From: an uncultured Corynebacterium sp.
GTDB taxonomy: Bacteria > Actinomycetota > Actinomycetes > Mycobacteriales > Mycobacteriaceae
Length of the DNA stretch: 64,000 nt
Direction of reading: 5' to 3'
NCBI RefSeq assembly: GCF_946222835.1
Contig: NZ_CAMIHD010000003.1
Span: 103,103-167,102 of the forward strand
Shown: one piece after another, positions 16,907-26,236 of the stretch
Numbering within the stretch: the stretch's first letter is position 1
Layout: each line of letters starts with the position of its first letter
Position numbers and translations under genes: made by a program
Notes under the pieces: generated by a model
Databases searched by the model: none
What the model was told of the DNA's origin: nothing
What the model saw: the letters and a program-made list of their open reading frames with translations, nothing else

Positions 16907-19888
16907 GTGCTATTACTTCTGGGTGCTCTCATCGCCGCGACCGTGGCCGCACCGTTACTCATCATGCGGATGGGGCGCCCGGCATTTGGAATTTTGGCCT
17001 TAGTCCCCGGCGCGGGCTTTGTGTGGACGCTCATGCACTTTCTGCGCGGCACCTTCGCAGACGGTGGCGCAGTTGAGCACACTGTGGAATGGATGCCGTC
17101 CGCGAACCTAAGTTTTGACCTTCGCTTAGACGGACTAGGCGCGCTATTTAGCCTCATCATCTTGGGCATGGGCGCGTTGGTATTGGTCTACTGCTGGGGC
17201 TATTTCGACGGCACGCGGCGCCGCTTAGCCATGTTCGCGGCGCAAATGGTGGGCTTTGCCACCGCCATGTTTGGTCTAGTGGCTGCGGACAATTTCCTGC
17301 TGATGTACGTGTTCTGGGAGATTACCTCCCTGTTGTCTTATCTCTTGGTTAGCTACTATGCGGAACGAGCCTCCTCCCGCCGCGCGGCACAGCAGGCGCT
17401 GATGGTCACCGCTCTGGGCGGGCTAACCATGCTCATGGGCATTATCTTGCTCGGACGGCAAACTGGGGCGTGGACCTTTAGTGATATCTCTGCCTATGAG
17501 AACTTTGCGCAGACGCCCTATGTCACGGTGGCCATCGTGCTCATCTTGGCCGGCGCACTGACAAAGTCTGCAATTGCACCGGCGCACTTTTGGCTCCCCG
17601 GCGCGATGGCGGCACCGACTCCAGTCTCCGCTTATCTCCACTCCGCCGCGATGGTTAAGGCCGGCATCTACCTCATCGGGCGCCTGGCGCCCTCAATGTA
17701 TGAGGTGTCCACCTGGCACGTGGTGGTTATCTCCCTAGGCGTATTTACCATGCTGCTCGGCGGCTGGATGGCGCTCAAGCAGCGCGATCTGAAGCTGGTC
17801 TTGGCCTATGGCACCGTCTCCCAGCTGGGCTTTATCACCTCCATCATGGCCGTAGGCTCGCGGGAAGCCATGCAGGCCGGTCTCGCGCTGACCTTTGCAC
17901 ACTCGCTATTTAAGGCGGCGCTTTTTATGGTCGTCGGCGCTATCGATCACTGCTCAGGCACAAGGGATATCACCAAGCTATCGGGGCTTGGGCGCAAGGA
18001 GCCGTTCCTCTTCGGCATTGCGATCATTTCTGGGTTTTCTATGGCCGGCGTGCCGCCCCTTTTTGGCTTCGTGGCCAAGGAAGCAGTGCTGGAGGCCACC
18101 ATGCATGAGGAGCTTCTGGCAGGCATGCCGCGCAATATGATGCTGGTGGCCTATGTCCTCGGTTCTATCCTCACCATGGCCTATACAATGCTTTTTCTGT
18201 GGGGTGCCTTTGCCACGAAGAAGGAGATTAATGGCGCGGAGCCAGCAGAGGCCGTCGCTAAGATGCACCCCGTCAGCATTGGGCTTTGGCTCTCCCCCGC
18301 CGTGCTCACTGCTTTAACTGTGGCGCTCGGCGTATTCCCCAAGCCACTCTCAGCAGCGTTTGACCAGCACCTCAATTCCATCTTCGGCCCCAAGCCACAT
18401 AGCGAACTGGCTTTGTGGCATGGCTTTAGCGTGGCACTGGGCCTTTCGGCGCTCATCATCGTTGCCGGTATCGTCCTGCACTGGCAACGGCAGGTGCTGG
18501 CCAAATGGCAATTCTCCTACCCCGCCCTGGGAAATGCGGATGATGCCTATGATTCGGTCATTGCTCACCTGCGCAAGCTTTCGCTGCACACGACGGCAAC
18601 CACGCAGCGCGGTTCCCTGCAGCTGAACTTGACGGTTATCTTTGCCACGTTGATGCTGCTGCCGCTAGCTATGCTCATTAAAGGTGACCTGACCGATATC
18701 CGCATGATCGTGGCAGAAAATCCCTGGCAGATCGTGGCCGCCTTCATCATCATGGTGGCCGCTGTGGCCGCTACGGTAACCGATAATCGCTTGTCCGCCG
18801 TCATTATCGTTGGTGTAACCGGCTATACGCTTTCCTTCATTTTTGCCCTGCACGGCGCGCCGGACTTAGCGCTTACCCAGCTGCTGACGGAGACCATCGT
18901 CATGGTTCTTTTCATGCTGGTGCTGCGCCGCATGCCGGCCTCCACCGAGTGGAAGCAAGATCCCAAGATGGGGCGCCTGCGCGCGTGGCTTTCGGTGGGC
19001 ACGGGCCTGACGGTAACCGTGGTGGCGATGTTTGCCATCAACGCGCGCCAGTCCAAACCCATCTCTGAGTTCATGCCCGATCTGGCCAAGGAGATTGGCC
19101 ACGGCGCCAATACCGTCAATGTCTTGCTGGTGGACCTGCGCGCATGGGATACCTTTGGCGAGATCACCGTCATTATCATCGCCGCGCTGGGCGTGGCCTC
19201 GCTGATTTATCGCACCCAGTCCTTCGCCCGCGCGAGCCGCCGCCCCACCCTGCAGGTTACTGGGCGGCGCTGGCTGGCGGCCGGTGTGGAATCAGAGCAG
19301 GCACTCAACCGCTCGCTGATGATCGATGTCTCTACCCGCGTACTCTTCCCGTCTATGGTCGCGATTTCCTTCTATTTCTTCTTCGCAGGCCATAATGCAC
19401 CGGGTGGCGGCTTCGCCGGTGGACTCGTCGCCGCCTTAGCTCTTATCCTGCGCTACCTGGCCGGCGGGCGCGCAGAGCTGGATGAAACCCTGCCTATCGA
19501 CGCCGGCCGCACCATGGGCACCGGACTCTTCCTGTCCGCAGTCGCCGTGGTGGCCCCAATGTTCTTTGGTCACCCTCCGCTAACCAGTGGGTATACCTCA
19601 CCAGAGATCCCGCTCATCGGCGCGGTATCGCTGCCTTCGGCGTTGGTCTTTGACGCCGGCGTCTACCTCATCGTCATCGGCCTTACGCTCTACATACTCA
19701 GCTCCTTGGGCGCGAAGCTGGATGAGGAAGAGGATATGCGCAAGCAGCGCGCCCGCGACCGCGCCCGCTCGCTGGCCCGCCAGCAACGCCAACGCACCGC
19801 CAAGCAGAAGGCGCAACGGGCGCAACGCAAGGAAAAGAAACAAGCCACCACCGCAAGCACAGCCGCTACGACAGGAAAGGAGAAGTAA
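16907..19888 (+). CDS. mrpA: Mrp Na+/H+ antiporter, fused MrpA-MrpB subunit
   Basis: About 993 residues from a GTG at 16907 (V-LLLLGALIAATV; GGAG lies 13 nt upstream, somewhat far). An upstream ATG at 16814 would add a polar tail not usual for MrpA. The NuoL-like antiporter core shows the key Glu in VFWEITSLLSY (~138) and Lys in LTKSAIAPAHFWLPGAM (~220). Then come the MrpA C-terminal/DUF4040 region (HGAPDLALTQLLTETIVMVL) and a complete MrpB-like part (VLFPSMVAISFYFF, GHNAPGGGFAGGLV), so mrpB is fused. The last ~55 residues are a very basic, Gln-rich tail. It works in the membrane with MrpC-G to exchange Na+ for H+. Confidence 0.93.
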   Translation: MLLLLGALIAATVAAPLLIMRMGRPAFGILALVPGAGFVWTLMHFLRGTFADGGAVEHTVEWMPSANLSFDLRLDGLGALFSLIILGMGALVLVYCWGYFDGTRRRLAMFAAQMVGFATAMFGLVAADNFLLMYVFWEITSLLSYLLVSYYAERASSRRAAQQALMVTALGGLTMLMGIILLGRQTGAWTFSDISAYENFAQTPYVTVAIVLILAGALTKSAIAPAHFWLPGAMAAPTPVSAYLHSAAMVKAGIYLIGRLAPSMYEVSTWHVVVISLGVFTMLLGGWMALKQRDLKLVLAYGTVSQLGFITSIMAVGSREAMQAGLALTFAHSLFKAALFMVVGAIDHCSGTRDITKLSGLGRKEPFLFGIAIISGFSMAGVPPLFGFVAKEAVLEATMHEELLAGMPRNMMLVAYVLGSILTMAYTMLFLWGAFATKKEINGAEPAEAVAKMHPVSIGLWLSPAVLTALTVALGVFPKPLSAAFDQHLNSIFGPKPHSELALWHGFSVALGLSALIIVAGIVLHWQRQVLAKWQFSYPALGNADDAYDSVIAHLRKLSLHTTATTQRGSLQLNLTVIFATLMLLPLAMLIKGDLTDIRMIVAENPWQIVAAFIIMVAAVAATVTDNRLSAVIIVGVTGYTLSFIFALHGAPDLALTQLLTETIVMVLFMLVLRRMPASTEWKQDPKMGRLRAWLSVGTGLTVTVVAMFAINARQSKPISEFMPDLAKEIGHGANTVNVLLVDLRAWDTFGEITVIIIAALGVASLIYRTQSFARASRRPTLQVTGRRWLAAGVESEQALNRSLMIDVSTRVLFPSMVAISFYFFFAGHNAPGGGFAGGLVAALALILRYLAGGRAELDETLPIDAGRTMGTGLFLSAVAVVAPMFFGHPPLTSGYTSPEIPLIGAVSLPSALVFDAGVYLIVIGLTLYILSSLGAKLDEEEDMRKQRARDRARSLARQQRQRTAKQKAQRAQRKEKKQATTASTAATTGKEK

Positions 19889-20389
19889 ATGGAAGCCAAT
19901 CTCTTCCTCCTGCTCGCCGCCGGCGTGCTCGTAGCCGCGGGCATCTACCTGCTGCTAGACCGCGCCATGACCAAAATGCTGCTGGGCCTTTTACTCTTGG
20001 GCAACGGTGCCAACCTCTTCCTGCTGCAGGCAGGCGGCTCGGCCGGTTCCCCGCCCATCGATGGCCGCGAATCGGAGCCGTTTGGCGCCGAGATTGCAGA
20101 TCCCCTCGCCCAAGCGATGATCCTTACCGCCATCGTCATTTCCATGTCTCTGACAGCCTTCATACTGACCTTGGCCTACCGCCAGTACCGCTACCGCACG
20201 GACGATGTCATTGAGGATGACGCGGAGGATACCGCCATTGCCGCCAAGGCTGCACGCCCTGGCAATGCGGCCGCAAGCCCGGATCACGATGCCTCCAACG
20301 ATCCCACGACGGGCCGCGCAACCAAAGAAGGCGATAACTTCGGTCCAGAGTCCTTTGAAGAGCCTGTAAAGGGGGCCCACGATGAGTGA
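19889..20389 (+). CDS. mrpC: Mrp antiporter subunit C
   Basis: 166 residues, the NuoK-like subunit with three membrane helices (LLAAGVLVAAGIYLLLDRAM, LLGLLLLGNGANLFLLQAGG, AMILTAIVISMSLTAFILTL). The conserved DPLAQAMILTAIVI segment is present. A polar tail of about 60 residues follows the last helix, longer than in many MrpC proteins. The ATG follows the mrpA stop directly, behind GGAAAGGAGAAG, and the end overlaps mrpD by 8 nt, so translation is coupled. Confidence 0.93.
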   Translation: MEANLFLLLAAGVLVAAGIYLLLDRAMTKMLLGLLLLGNGANLFLLQAGGSAGSPPIDGRESEPFGAEIADPLAQAMILTAIVISMSLTAFILTLAYRQYRYRTDDVIEDDAEDTAIAAKAARPGNAAASPDHDASNDPTTGRATKEGDNFGPESFEEPVKGAHDE

Positions 20390-22208
20390 GCCCATGCAGC
20401 CGCTTGTCGATACCCTCTTTCCCTACATCGGCTACCTCATTCCCCTGCCCATCATCATCCCAGCGATAGCCGCAGCGCTCGCCTTGATCTTTTCCCGCGT
20501 GCCCAATGCGCAGCGCCAAATCGTATTTTTCTCGCTGCTTATAACAGCGGTAGTCAACGCCGTGTTGATCCTCATTGCGGATTTTGAGGGTATTCAAACA
20601 CTGCAGGTGGGCGGCTGGGACGCCCCAGTGGGCATCACGCTAGTGGCAGATCGCCTCTCTGCGGTGATGCTCTTTACCTCGTCCGTGGTGCTCTTTTCTG
20701 TCATTTGGTACGCCATCTCCCAGGGTGTGCGCGATGGCACCAAAGACGAGCCGGTGGCCGTATTCTTGCCCACCTACATGTTGCTGACCATGGGCGTAAA
20801 TATCTCCTTCCTGGCCGGCGACCTCTTCAATCTCTACGTGGGATTTGAGGTCTTCCTCGTCGCATCGTATGTGCTGTTGACCTTGGGTGCTTCGGCCAGC
20901 CGCGTGCGCGCTGGTGTGGGATACGTGATGGTGTCCATGGCCTCGTCGATGATTTTCTTGCTCGCGCTGGGCTTTGTGTATTCATCGGTAGGCACCGTGA
21001 ACATGGCACAAATTGGCCAGCGCATGCAGGATCTCCCGGAAGGCACCCGCACCGCGATCTTTGCCACGCTGCTCGTTGCCTTTGGCATTAAGGCGGCCGT
21101 CGTCCCGCTGGACGCCTGGCTGCCGGACTCGTATCCCACGGCACCTTCACTAGTCACTGCGGTTTTTGCCGGCCTGCTGACCAAGGTGGGTGTCTACGCC
21201 ATCATCCGCGCCCGCTCCTCTATTTTCACCGCCGGCGGCCTCGATACCGTGCTCATGTGGGTAGCCCTAGCCACGATGTTGGTGGGTATTTTGGGCGCCA
21301 TCGCGCAGTCCGATATTAAGCGCCTTTTGTCTTTTACCCTGGTCAGCCACATTGGCTATATGATCTTCGGCGTTTCGCTCGGTACCGCGCAGGGGCTTTC
21401 CGGCGCCATCTTCTACGCCGTGCACCACATTTTGGTGCAAACCGCGCTCTTTTTGGTGGTCGGACTCGTCGAGCGCCAGGCTGGCACCTCTTCGCTGCGC
21501 CGTTTGGGCTCGCTGATGTACTCCGCCCCGCTCATTGGAATCTTGTATTTCATCCCCGCGATCAACCTGGGGGGTATCCCGCCGTTTTCGGGCTTTTTGG
21601 GCAAGGTTATCTTGCTAGAAGCTGGTGCAAACGAGGATTCCTGGATGGCCTGGGTGCTTATCGTCGGCGCCGTGGTTACCTCCCTGCTTACCCTCTACGT
21701 CATGATGCTGGTGTGGGCAAAGGGCTTCCAACGCGACCGCGCCGATGCCCCCGAAGGTAACGTGGCACTCGCTCGCCCAGCTCCGCTTTCTGATATCACG
21801 GATGAGGTGGAGTTTTCCTCCCGTCAGGACGTGGGCAGGGTTCCCTTTGGCATGATCGCCTCTACTACGCTGCTGGTAGCTGCTTCTACCTCCATCACCT
21901 TCCTGGCCGGGCCGATCTCGGGCATCACCTCGCGCGCGGCCGAATCCGCTCAGGATACGTCCATCTATCAGTACGCGGTATTGGGCGATAGAGCTGATGA
22001 CCCCACCCGCCACCTCAATCAAAAGGAGCGCTACACCGGCGGCGCGGATTCCTATGAAAATCGCCGGCATCCCTCCCAGGAGGCGAAGCCGCCCGCCCAG
22101 CCGGGCCTGGATGCACGCACCGACCCGGAAGCCGGTGGCCGCGATTCCCACTCCGGCACTGTAAAGACACCGGACGCCGCCAAGAGGAAGGATATTAGCG
22201 ATGACTAA
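20382..22208 (+). CDS. mrpD: Mrp antiporter subunit D
   Basis: 608 residues, NuoM/N-like ion-translocating subunit. The key Glu lies in LYVGFEVFLVASYVLL and the Lys in AAVVPLDAWLPDSYPTAPS...LLTKVGVYAI. About 14 membrane helices are followed by a hydrophilic C-terminal tail of ~100 residues (from ~505, rich in Asp, Pro and Gly). The tail looks disordered and may be peripheral or cytoplasmic. It overlaps mrpC and mrpE by 8 nt each. Confidence 0.94.
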   Translation: MSEPMQPLVDTLFPYIGYLIPLPIIIPAIAAALALIFSRVPNAQRQIVFFSLLITAVVNAVLILIADFEGIQTLQVGGWDAPVGITLVADRLSAVMLFTSSVVLFSVIWYAISQGVRDGTKDEPVAVFLPTYMLLTMGVNISFLAGDLFNLYVGFEVFLVASYVLLTLGASASRVRAGVGYVMVSMASSMIFLLALGFVYSSVGTVNMAQIGQRMQDLPEGTRTAIFATLLVAFGIKAAVVPLDAWLPDSYPTAPSLVTAVFAGLLTKVGVYAIIRARSSIFTAGGLDTVLMWVALATMLVGILGAIAQSDIKRLLSFTLVSHIGYMIFGVSLGTAQGLSGAIFYAVHHILVQTALFLVVGLVERQAGTSSLRRLGSLMYSAPLIGILYFIPAINLGGIPPFSGFLGKVILLEAGANEDSWMAWVLIVGAVVTSLLTLYVMMLVWAKGFQRDRADAPEGNVALARPAPLSDITDEVEFSSRQDVGRVPFGMIASTTLLVAASTSITFLAGPISGITSRAAESAQDTSIYQYAVLGDRADDPTRHLNQKERYTGGADSYENRRHPSQEAKPPAQPGLDARTDPEAGGRDSHSGTVKTPDAAKRKDISDD

Positions 22209-22728
22209 CGCACGCTTTTCCGGCCTGCGCCACCGCTTCCGCCCGTGGTTCATCGTCTGGCTGACCATCATGTGGTGCATGCTCATGGGAGAGGTCACCG
22301 TGGGCAATGTGGTGGCCGGTCTCCTCATCGGCACCATTATCGTCTTTGCCCTGCCACTGCCGGCCATGCCTATCGCAGACATCGATGTTTCTTGGGGCAA
22401 GCTCATCGCCTTCATGGCCCGCTGGTTCTGGGAATTGTTCTATGCCTCGCTCAAGGTGGGTTGGCTGGCCGTGCGCCCGCAGCCCGTGCCCAAGACCGCT
22501 ATCTTGGAGCTTCCCATGCGCCTGGATAACGAATTCGTCCTATCCCTGGCCGTAACGCTGTATAACCTGCAGCCAGGCGGCACGGTTACCGACATCGATA
22601 TTGCCAACCGCATGATCACCGTCCATATCCTCGATGCCCGCGATGAGGCCCAAATCCAGCGCGAAATCAATGCTGTGGCCCGTTTGGAGGCCTCGTTCAT
22701 CGATATCTTTGAAAGGAGCCACCCCTAA
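22201..22728 (+). CDS. mrpE: Mrp antiporter subunit E
   Basis: 175 residues. Two N-terminal membrane helices (WFIVWLTIMWCMLMGEVTVG, NVVAGLLIGTIIVFALPLP) and then the soluble MrpE domain (ARWFWELFYASLKVGWLAVRP, ending in AQIQREINAVARLE). MrpE is needed for assembly and activity of the Mrp complex. It overlaps mrpD by 8 nt and mrpF by one base. Confidence 0.92.
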   Translation: MTNARFSGLRHRFRPWFIVWLTIMWCMLMGEVTVGNVVAGLLIGTIIVFALPLPAMPIADIDVSWGKLIAFMARWFWELFYASLKVGWLAVRPQPVPKTAILELPMRLDNEFVLSLAVTLYNLQPGGTVTDIDIANRMITVHILDARDEAQIQREINAVARLEASFIDIFERSHP

Positions 22729-23003
22729 TGGATCCGCAGATCTATAACGCGATTTTGCTGGTGGCTGCCGCGCTGCTGGTCGTCTCCTTTCTCATCACCG
22801 TCTGGCGCATTGTCACCGGCCCCAATTCGCTGGACCGCTTGGTGGGCATGGATGGCTTTACCGCGATGTTCCAATGCGCGCTGGCTACCTATATGTGCTG
22901 GTCGCTCAATACCACGGTGGTCTCGGCCATGCTGGTCATTGCGCTGCTGGGCTTCATCTCCACCGTATCCGTCACTAGGTTTAGGAAGAGGGATAATCAA
23001 TGA
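22728..23003 (+). CDS. mrpF: Mrp antiporter subunit F
   Basis: 91 residues with three membrane helices; the conserved GPNSLDRLVGMDGF loop after helix 1 marks the family. It shares one base with mrpE (TAATG) and overlaps mrpG by 4 nt. MrpF is a small membrane subunit of the complex; paralogues can also export bile salts, but the operon makes the Mrp role clear. Confidence 0.92.
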   Translation: MDPQIYNAILLVAAALLVVSFLITVWRIVTGPNSLDRLVGMDGFTAMFQCALATYMCWSLNTTVVSAMLVIALLGFISTVSVTRFRKRDNQ

Positions 23004-23380
23004 GCTGGTCTTTCATCGCAGATGTGCTCTCGCTCATCCTGATCATCGGCGGCAGCGTCCTCACCCTGGCGGCGGCGATCGGCATCGCTCGCTTCAAGGA
23101 CACCATGTCTCGTGTGCACGCGGTAAGCAAGCCGCAAACCACCGGCCTGATCCTGACGATCCTTGGTGCCATCATCCGCATCACCGGCGCGGAATCCTTC
23201 AGCGTTGCCGAGCGCGGGGATTTAGGAATGCTCATTTTGCTGGTACTGTTTGCCATGTTCACTAGCCCGGTAACCGCGCAGCGCACCTCGCGTATTGCAC
23301 GCCGCGAGGGCCTGTACGGCACCGAGGAAACCATGTCCCGCAACGACCGACCCGCCGCGAAGTCGCTGCGCCGCAAGTAG
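23000..23380 (+). CDS. mrpG: Mrp antiporter subunit G
   Basis: 126 residues, three helices, family motif GIARFKDTMSRVHAVSKPQTTGL. Last subunit of the A/B-C-D-E-F-G operon. A polar tail of about 35 residues follows the final helix. The next gene begins 15 bp later with its own GGAG, so the mannosyltransferase gene may be cotranscribed. Confidence 0.92.
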   Translation: MSWSFIADVLSLILIIGGSVLTLAAAIGIARFKDTMSRVHAVSKPQTTGLILTILGAIIRITGAESFSVAERGDLGMLILLVLFAMFTSPVTAQRTSRIARREGLYGTEETMSRNDRPAAKSLRRK

Positions 23381-23395
23381 GAGACGCTTTTCACC

Positions 23396-24895
23396 GTGAA
23401 AAAGCTTTATGGGCTTCCCACTGTGGTGACTTTGCTCGCCGCTCTTATCGGCGTCATCGTCTACCGCTTCAGCATCTTCGACGGCAATAGCGCCTTTGTG
23501 TGGCGCGTCCCCCTGGATCTGAAGATTTATTGGCTCGCCGGCGGGGAGGTGGCCCAAGGCGCGGATCTCTACGATAACGCCTACATCGGCGACCTGCCTT
23601 TTACCTATCCGCCCTTTTCCGGCACTCTTTTCACGTGGCTTTCCAGGCTTGCCGACGCCCCCTTGATCCTTCTCTGGCAGGGCGGCACCGCCCTCGCCTT
23701 GTTCACGGTTATTATGCTGGTCCTGCGCGAACGCGGCCTCAAGCTCTCCCCGGCAATTTGGCTGCTCGGCCTTTTGCTGCTGTGCTGCACCCCGGCGAAT
23801 GAACCGGTGCACGGCACCTTATTCTTTGGCCAGATCAACATCTTTTTGATGCTACTGGTGGCCTTGGACATCCTCCCGCGCAAGCGCGCTTTGCCGGGCA
23901 TCGGAATTGGTTTGGCCGCGGGTATGAAGCTCACCCCGGCCTATATGGGTCTGGTCTTGCTCTTCCAGAAGCGCTGGTGGCAAGCGATCATCGCCATCCT
24001 TACCTTCGCGGTGACCGTTGCCATTGGTTTCGTGACCATTCCGGATGCCGCCGATTTCTGGACCGACGCTATCTTTAAGTCCTCCCGCGTGGGCGAGCAC
24101 ACCAACCCAGGTGCGCAGTCCATTCGCTCGGTGATGGTCCGCGTATGGGGCATCGATGGCGGCTGGATCTGGCTCGCCGCCGTGGTCGTGGTCTTCATCT
24201 TGACCTGCCTGGCGCTGCGCACCGCGATGAAGCACCGCAATAATTCCGCCGCACTTGCGCTTGCCGGCATCAGCTCCTGCTTGGTCTCCCCCTTCTCTTG
24301 GTATCACCACTGGGTGTGGACGGTGCCGCTGGCCGTCGTCGTGCTGGTTGCCGTCAACCAGGGTCTGGGCAAGCGCCTGCCCGGCATGCTCGGCGCGCAG
24401 GTCGCTGGCCTCGTGTCGGTGCTCGCTATGTGTGCGGTGACCCTGCCGTTCATCTCCGCACCCGTGTGGCTGTCTGCGGCTAGCCGCTCGCTCAACCACT
24501 GGGATCTGCAGCCGTGGGGAATGTTGGCCTTCACCGGCGCCGGCGTCCTCTTTATCGCCTTCTACGCGGTGTGGGGTTTTATCCCTGGCACCCAGCCGGA
24601 AGAGGAAGCGCCCGCCCCGGGCCGCCACCACTTACCTGCGCAGCCCGCTGGCACAAAGCCCGCTGGTGCGCAACCTGCTTCCGCGGAGGCCGGAGCACTC
24701 CCGGCGCGCTCGTTTAATACGGCAGCTACGAGCCAGAGGGGCCAGGGTCATCCACGGGCAGCGCAACCCGTCAGCGATGAAACGGCAGAAATGCCCGCAG
24801 TAGGGCCGGAAACGCGCGCGTTCCCGGCGGCTCAGGACATCACCGATATCCCCGATACCCCGGCCTACGGTCGTCATTCGCGCTCCGAGGACTAG
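23396..24895 (+). CDS. GT87-family polyprenol-phosphate mannosyltransferase-like protein
   Basis: 499 residues, about ten membrane helices, of the DUF2029/GT87 family (GT-C fold). Visible motifs: the early aspartate in VPLDLKIYWLAGG, FTYPPFSG, and HGTLFFGQINIFLMLLVALD. In mycolate bacteria such enzymes use polyprenyl-phosphate-mannose outside the membrane to add alpha-1,2-mannose to lipomannan/lipoarabinomannan, like MptC; which linkage this one makes is not clear. The last ~95 residues form a disordered Ala/Pro-rich tail. The GTG start has GGAG about 10 nt upstream. Confidence 0.8.
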   Translation: MKKLYGLPTVVTLLAALIGVIVYRFSIFDGNSAFVWRVPLDLKIYWLAGGEVAQGADLYDNAYIGDLPFTYPPFSGTLFTWLSRLADAPLILLWQGGTALALFTVIMLVLRERGLKLSPAIWLLGLLLLCCTPANEPVHGTLFFGQINIFLMLLVALDILPRKRALPGIGIGLAAGMKLTPAYMGLVLLFQKRWWQAIIAILTFAVTVAIGFVTIPDAADFWTDAIFKSSRVGEHTNPGAQSIRSVMVRVWGIDGGWIWLAAVVVVFILTCLALRTAMKHRNNSAALALAGISSCLVSPFSWYHHWVWTVPLAVVVLVAVNQGLGKRLPGMLGAQVAGLVSVLAMCAVTLPFISAPVWLSAASRSLNHWDLQPWGMLAFTGAGVLFIAFYAVWGFIPGTQPEEEAPAPGRHHLPAQPAGTKPAGAQPASAEAGALPARSFNTAATSQRGQGHPRAAQPVSDETAEMPAVGPETRAFPAAQDITDIPDTPAYGRHSRSED

Positions 24896-24919
24896 CCCCG
24901 GGCCCGCCTGACCGCCGCT

Positions 24920-26056
24920 TTAGAGCGGGCGGAAGGTGTGCAACTCGCGGCAGGTCTCCTCGACCACTTCCCGCCAGCTGCCGGTCTCTTTGAAGAGGCG
25001 GCGCTGCCGCTCATAGCCGGCTCCTCCATCGATAATTTCGTGGATGAGTTTTAACTCGTTGACGCATCCCAGCTCGCGCGCAATGGGGCTAAGCTCATCC
25101 ACCATCTCCACTAACTCGTCCTTAACCCAGGCCTCATCGGTCTCGCGGGAGGTAATCACCAGCGCATCCATGCCGTAGCGGGCACCGCGCCACTTATTTT
25201 CTGCCACGTGCCAGGGCTGCAGGGTGGGAAGGGGCTCCGCGGCGTCGATAAGCCGGTCGTAATAGACCACCAAGCAGTGAGTGAGCGCCACGATGGCGGA
25301 GAGCTCGCGCAGATTGGACGTCGCATCAGAGACGCGCACCTCCACCGTGCCCCACTTGGCGGCCGGCCGAATATCAAAGTGCATGGAACCGGTGTGGTTA
25401 ATAACGCCGGAAATCGCCTGGTCGCGCATATAGGCCTGCCACTCGACCCAATCGCGGAATTGATACGGCATGCCTGCGGTGGGCAGCTGTTGGTACAGCA
25501 TGGTGCGGTTGGAGGCATAGCCGGTATCTAGGCCCTCCCACCCAGGCGAGCACGCAGAAATGGCCAGCAGGTGGGGGTACTTGGTCATCAATGCATTGAT
25601 GATGGGCCATACGCGGTCCTCATGGCTGACGCCCACGTGCACGTGGGTGCCCCACAGCAACATCTGCTTGCCCCAGTACTGGGTGCGCGCAATGATTTCC
25701 TGATAGCTGGGCTTATCCGAAAGTGGGTTCTCGCGGAAGTCCGTAAGCGGGTGGCCGCCAGAGGCCCAGACGTCTATGCCCAGCTTATCGACGGCTTCTT
25801 CCACCGCGTTCAGGGAATTTTGTAGGTCAGCGATTGCTTCCGGCACGGTGTGACAAATGCCTGTGACTAGCTCCACCGTATTTTGGAGAAATTCCTTTTC
25901 CAGATGGATATCGGGGTGGGTCGCATTGGCTAGATCGATAAGTTCCGCACCGCGCGGGACGAGGTCGCGCGTGTCGCGGTCCACGAGCGCTACCTCCCAT
26001 TCCACGCCGAGCGTTGGTTTGGGAGAGCGGGCGAATTGTTCTGCCGGGATCTTCAC
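24920..26056 (-). CDS. YbdK-type carboxylate-amine ligase (GCS2 family)
   Basis: 378 residues of the glutamate-cysteine ligase 2 group: TLGVEWEVALVD (metal/substrate Glu), LWGTHVHVGVSHEDRVWPI, and WGTVEVRVSDATSNL. YbdK proteins show weak glutamate-cysteine ligase activity and their natural substrate is uncertain. The GTG at 26056 has TAAGCT 6 nt before it (26063-26068), so it is probably leaderless. The M. tuberculosis relative Rv0433 sits in the same gene block as here. It converges with the mannosyltransferase gene. Confidence 0.88.
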   Translation of the reverse strand: MKIPAEQFARSPKPTLGVEWEVALVDRDTRDLVPRGAELIDLANATHPDIHLEKEFLQNTVELVTGICHTVPEAIADLQNSLNAVEEAVDKLGIDVWASGGHPLTDFRENPLSDKPSYQEIIARTQYWGKQMLLWGTHVHVGVSHEDRVWPIINALMTKYPHLLAISACSPGWEGLDTGYASNRTMLYQQLPTAGMPYQFRDWVEWQAYMRDQAISGVINHTGSMHFDIRPAAKWGTVEVRVSDATSNLRELSAIVALTHCLVVYYDRLIDAAEPLPTLQPWHVAENKWRGARYGMDALVITSRETDEAWVKDELVEMVDELSPIARELGCVNELKLIHEIIDGGAGYERQRRLFKETGSWREVVEETCRELHTFRPL

Positions 26057-26150
26057 CCATTCAGCTTAACGGGTGACAGGTATTAAGACGTGAATTTTAT
26101 TTAACCTACTTTTACCGGCGGCCTTGCGGGTGCGGAATAGCTCAGATCAC

Positions 26151-26216
26151 AAAAGTCCAAGGCATTCGGCCGAAGAACTATGGTGCTTGCTCTTCGGCCG
26201 GATGGCCTTGGACTTT
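26151..26216 (-). terminator. Long-stem terminator after the LytR_C gene
   Basis: An inverted repeat of about 25 bp (26152-26176 with 26191-26216; one bulge, one mismatch) with a 14-nt loop, followed on the minus strand by TTTTG. It is longer than usual terminators but lies 20 bp after the stop codon, in the right place. Confidence 0.75.
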
Positions 26217-26236
26217 AAGTCAGGTGCGCGGATTGC

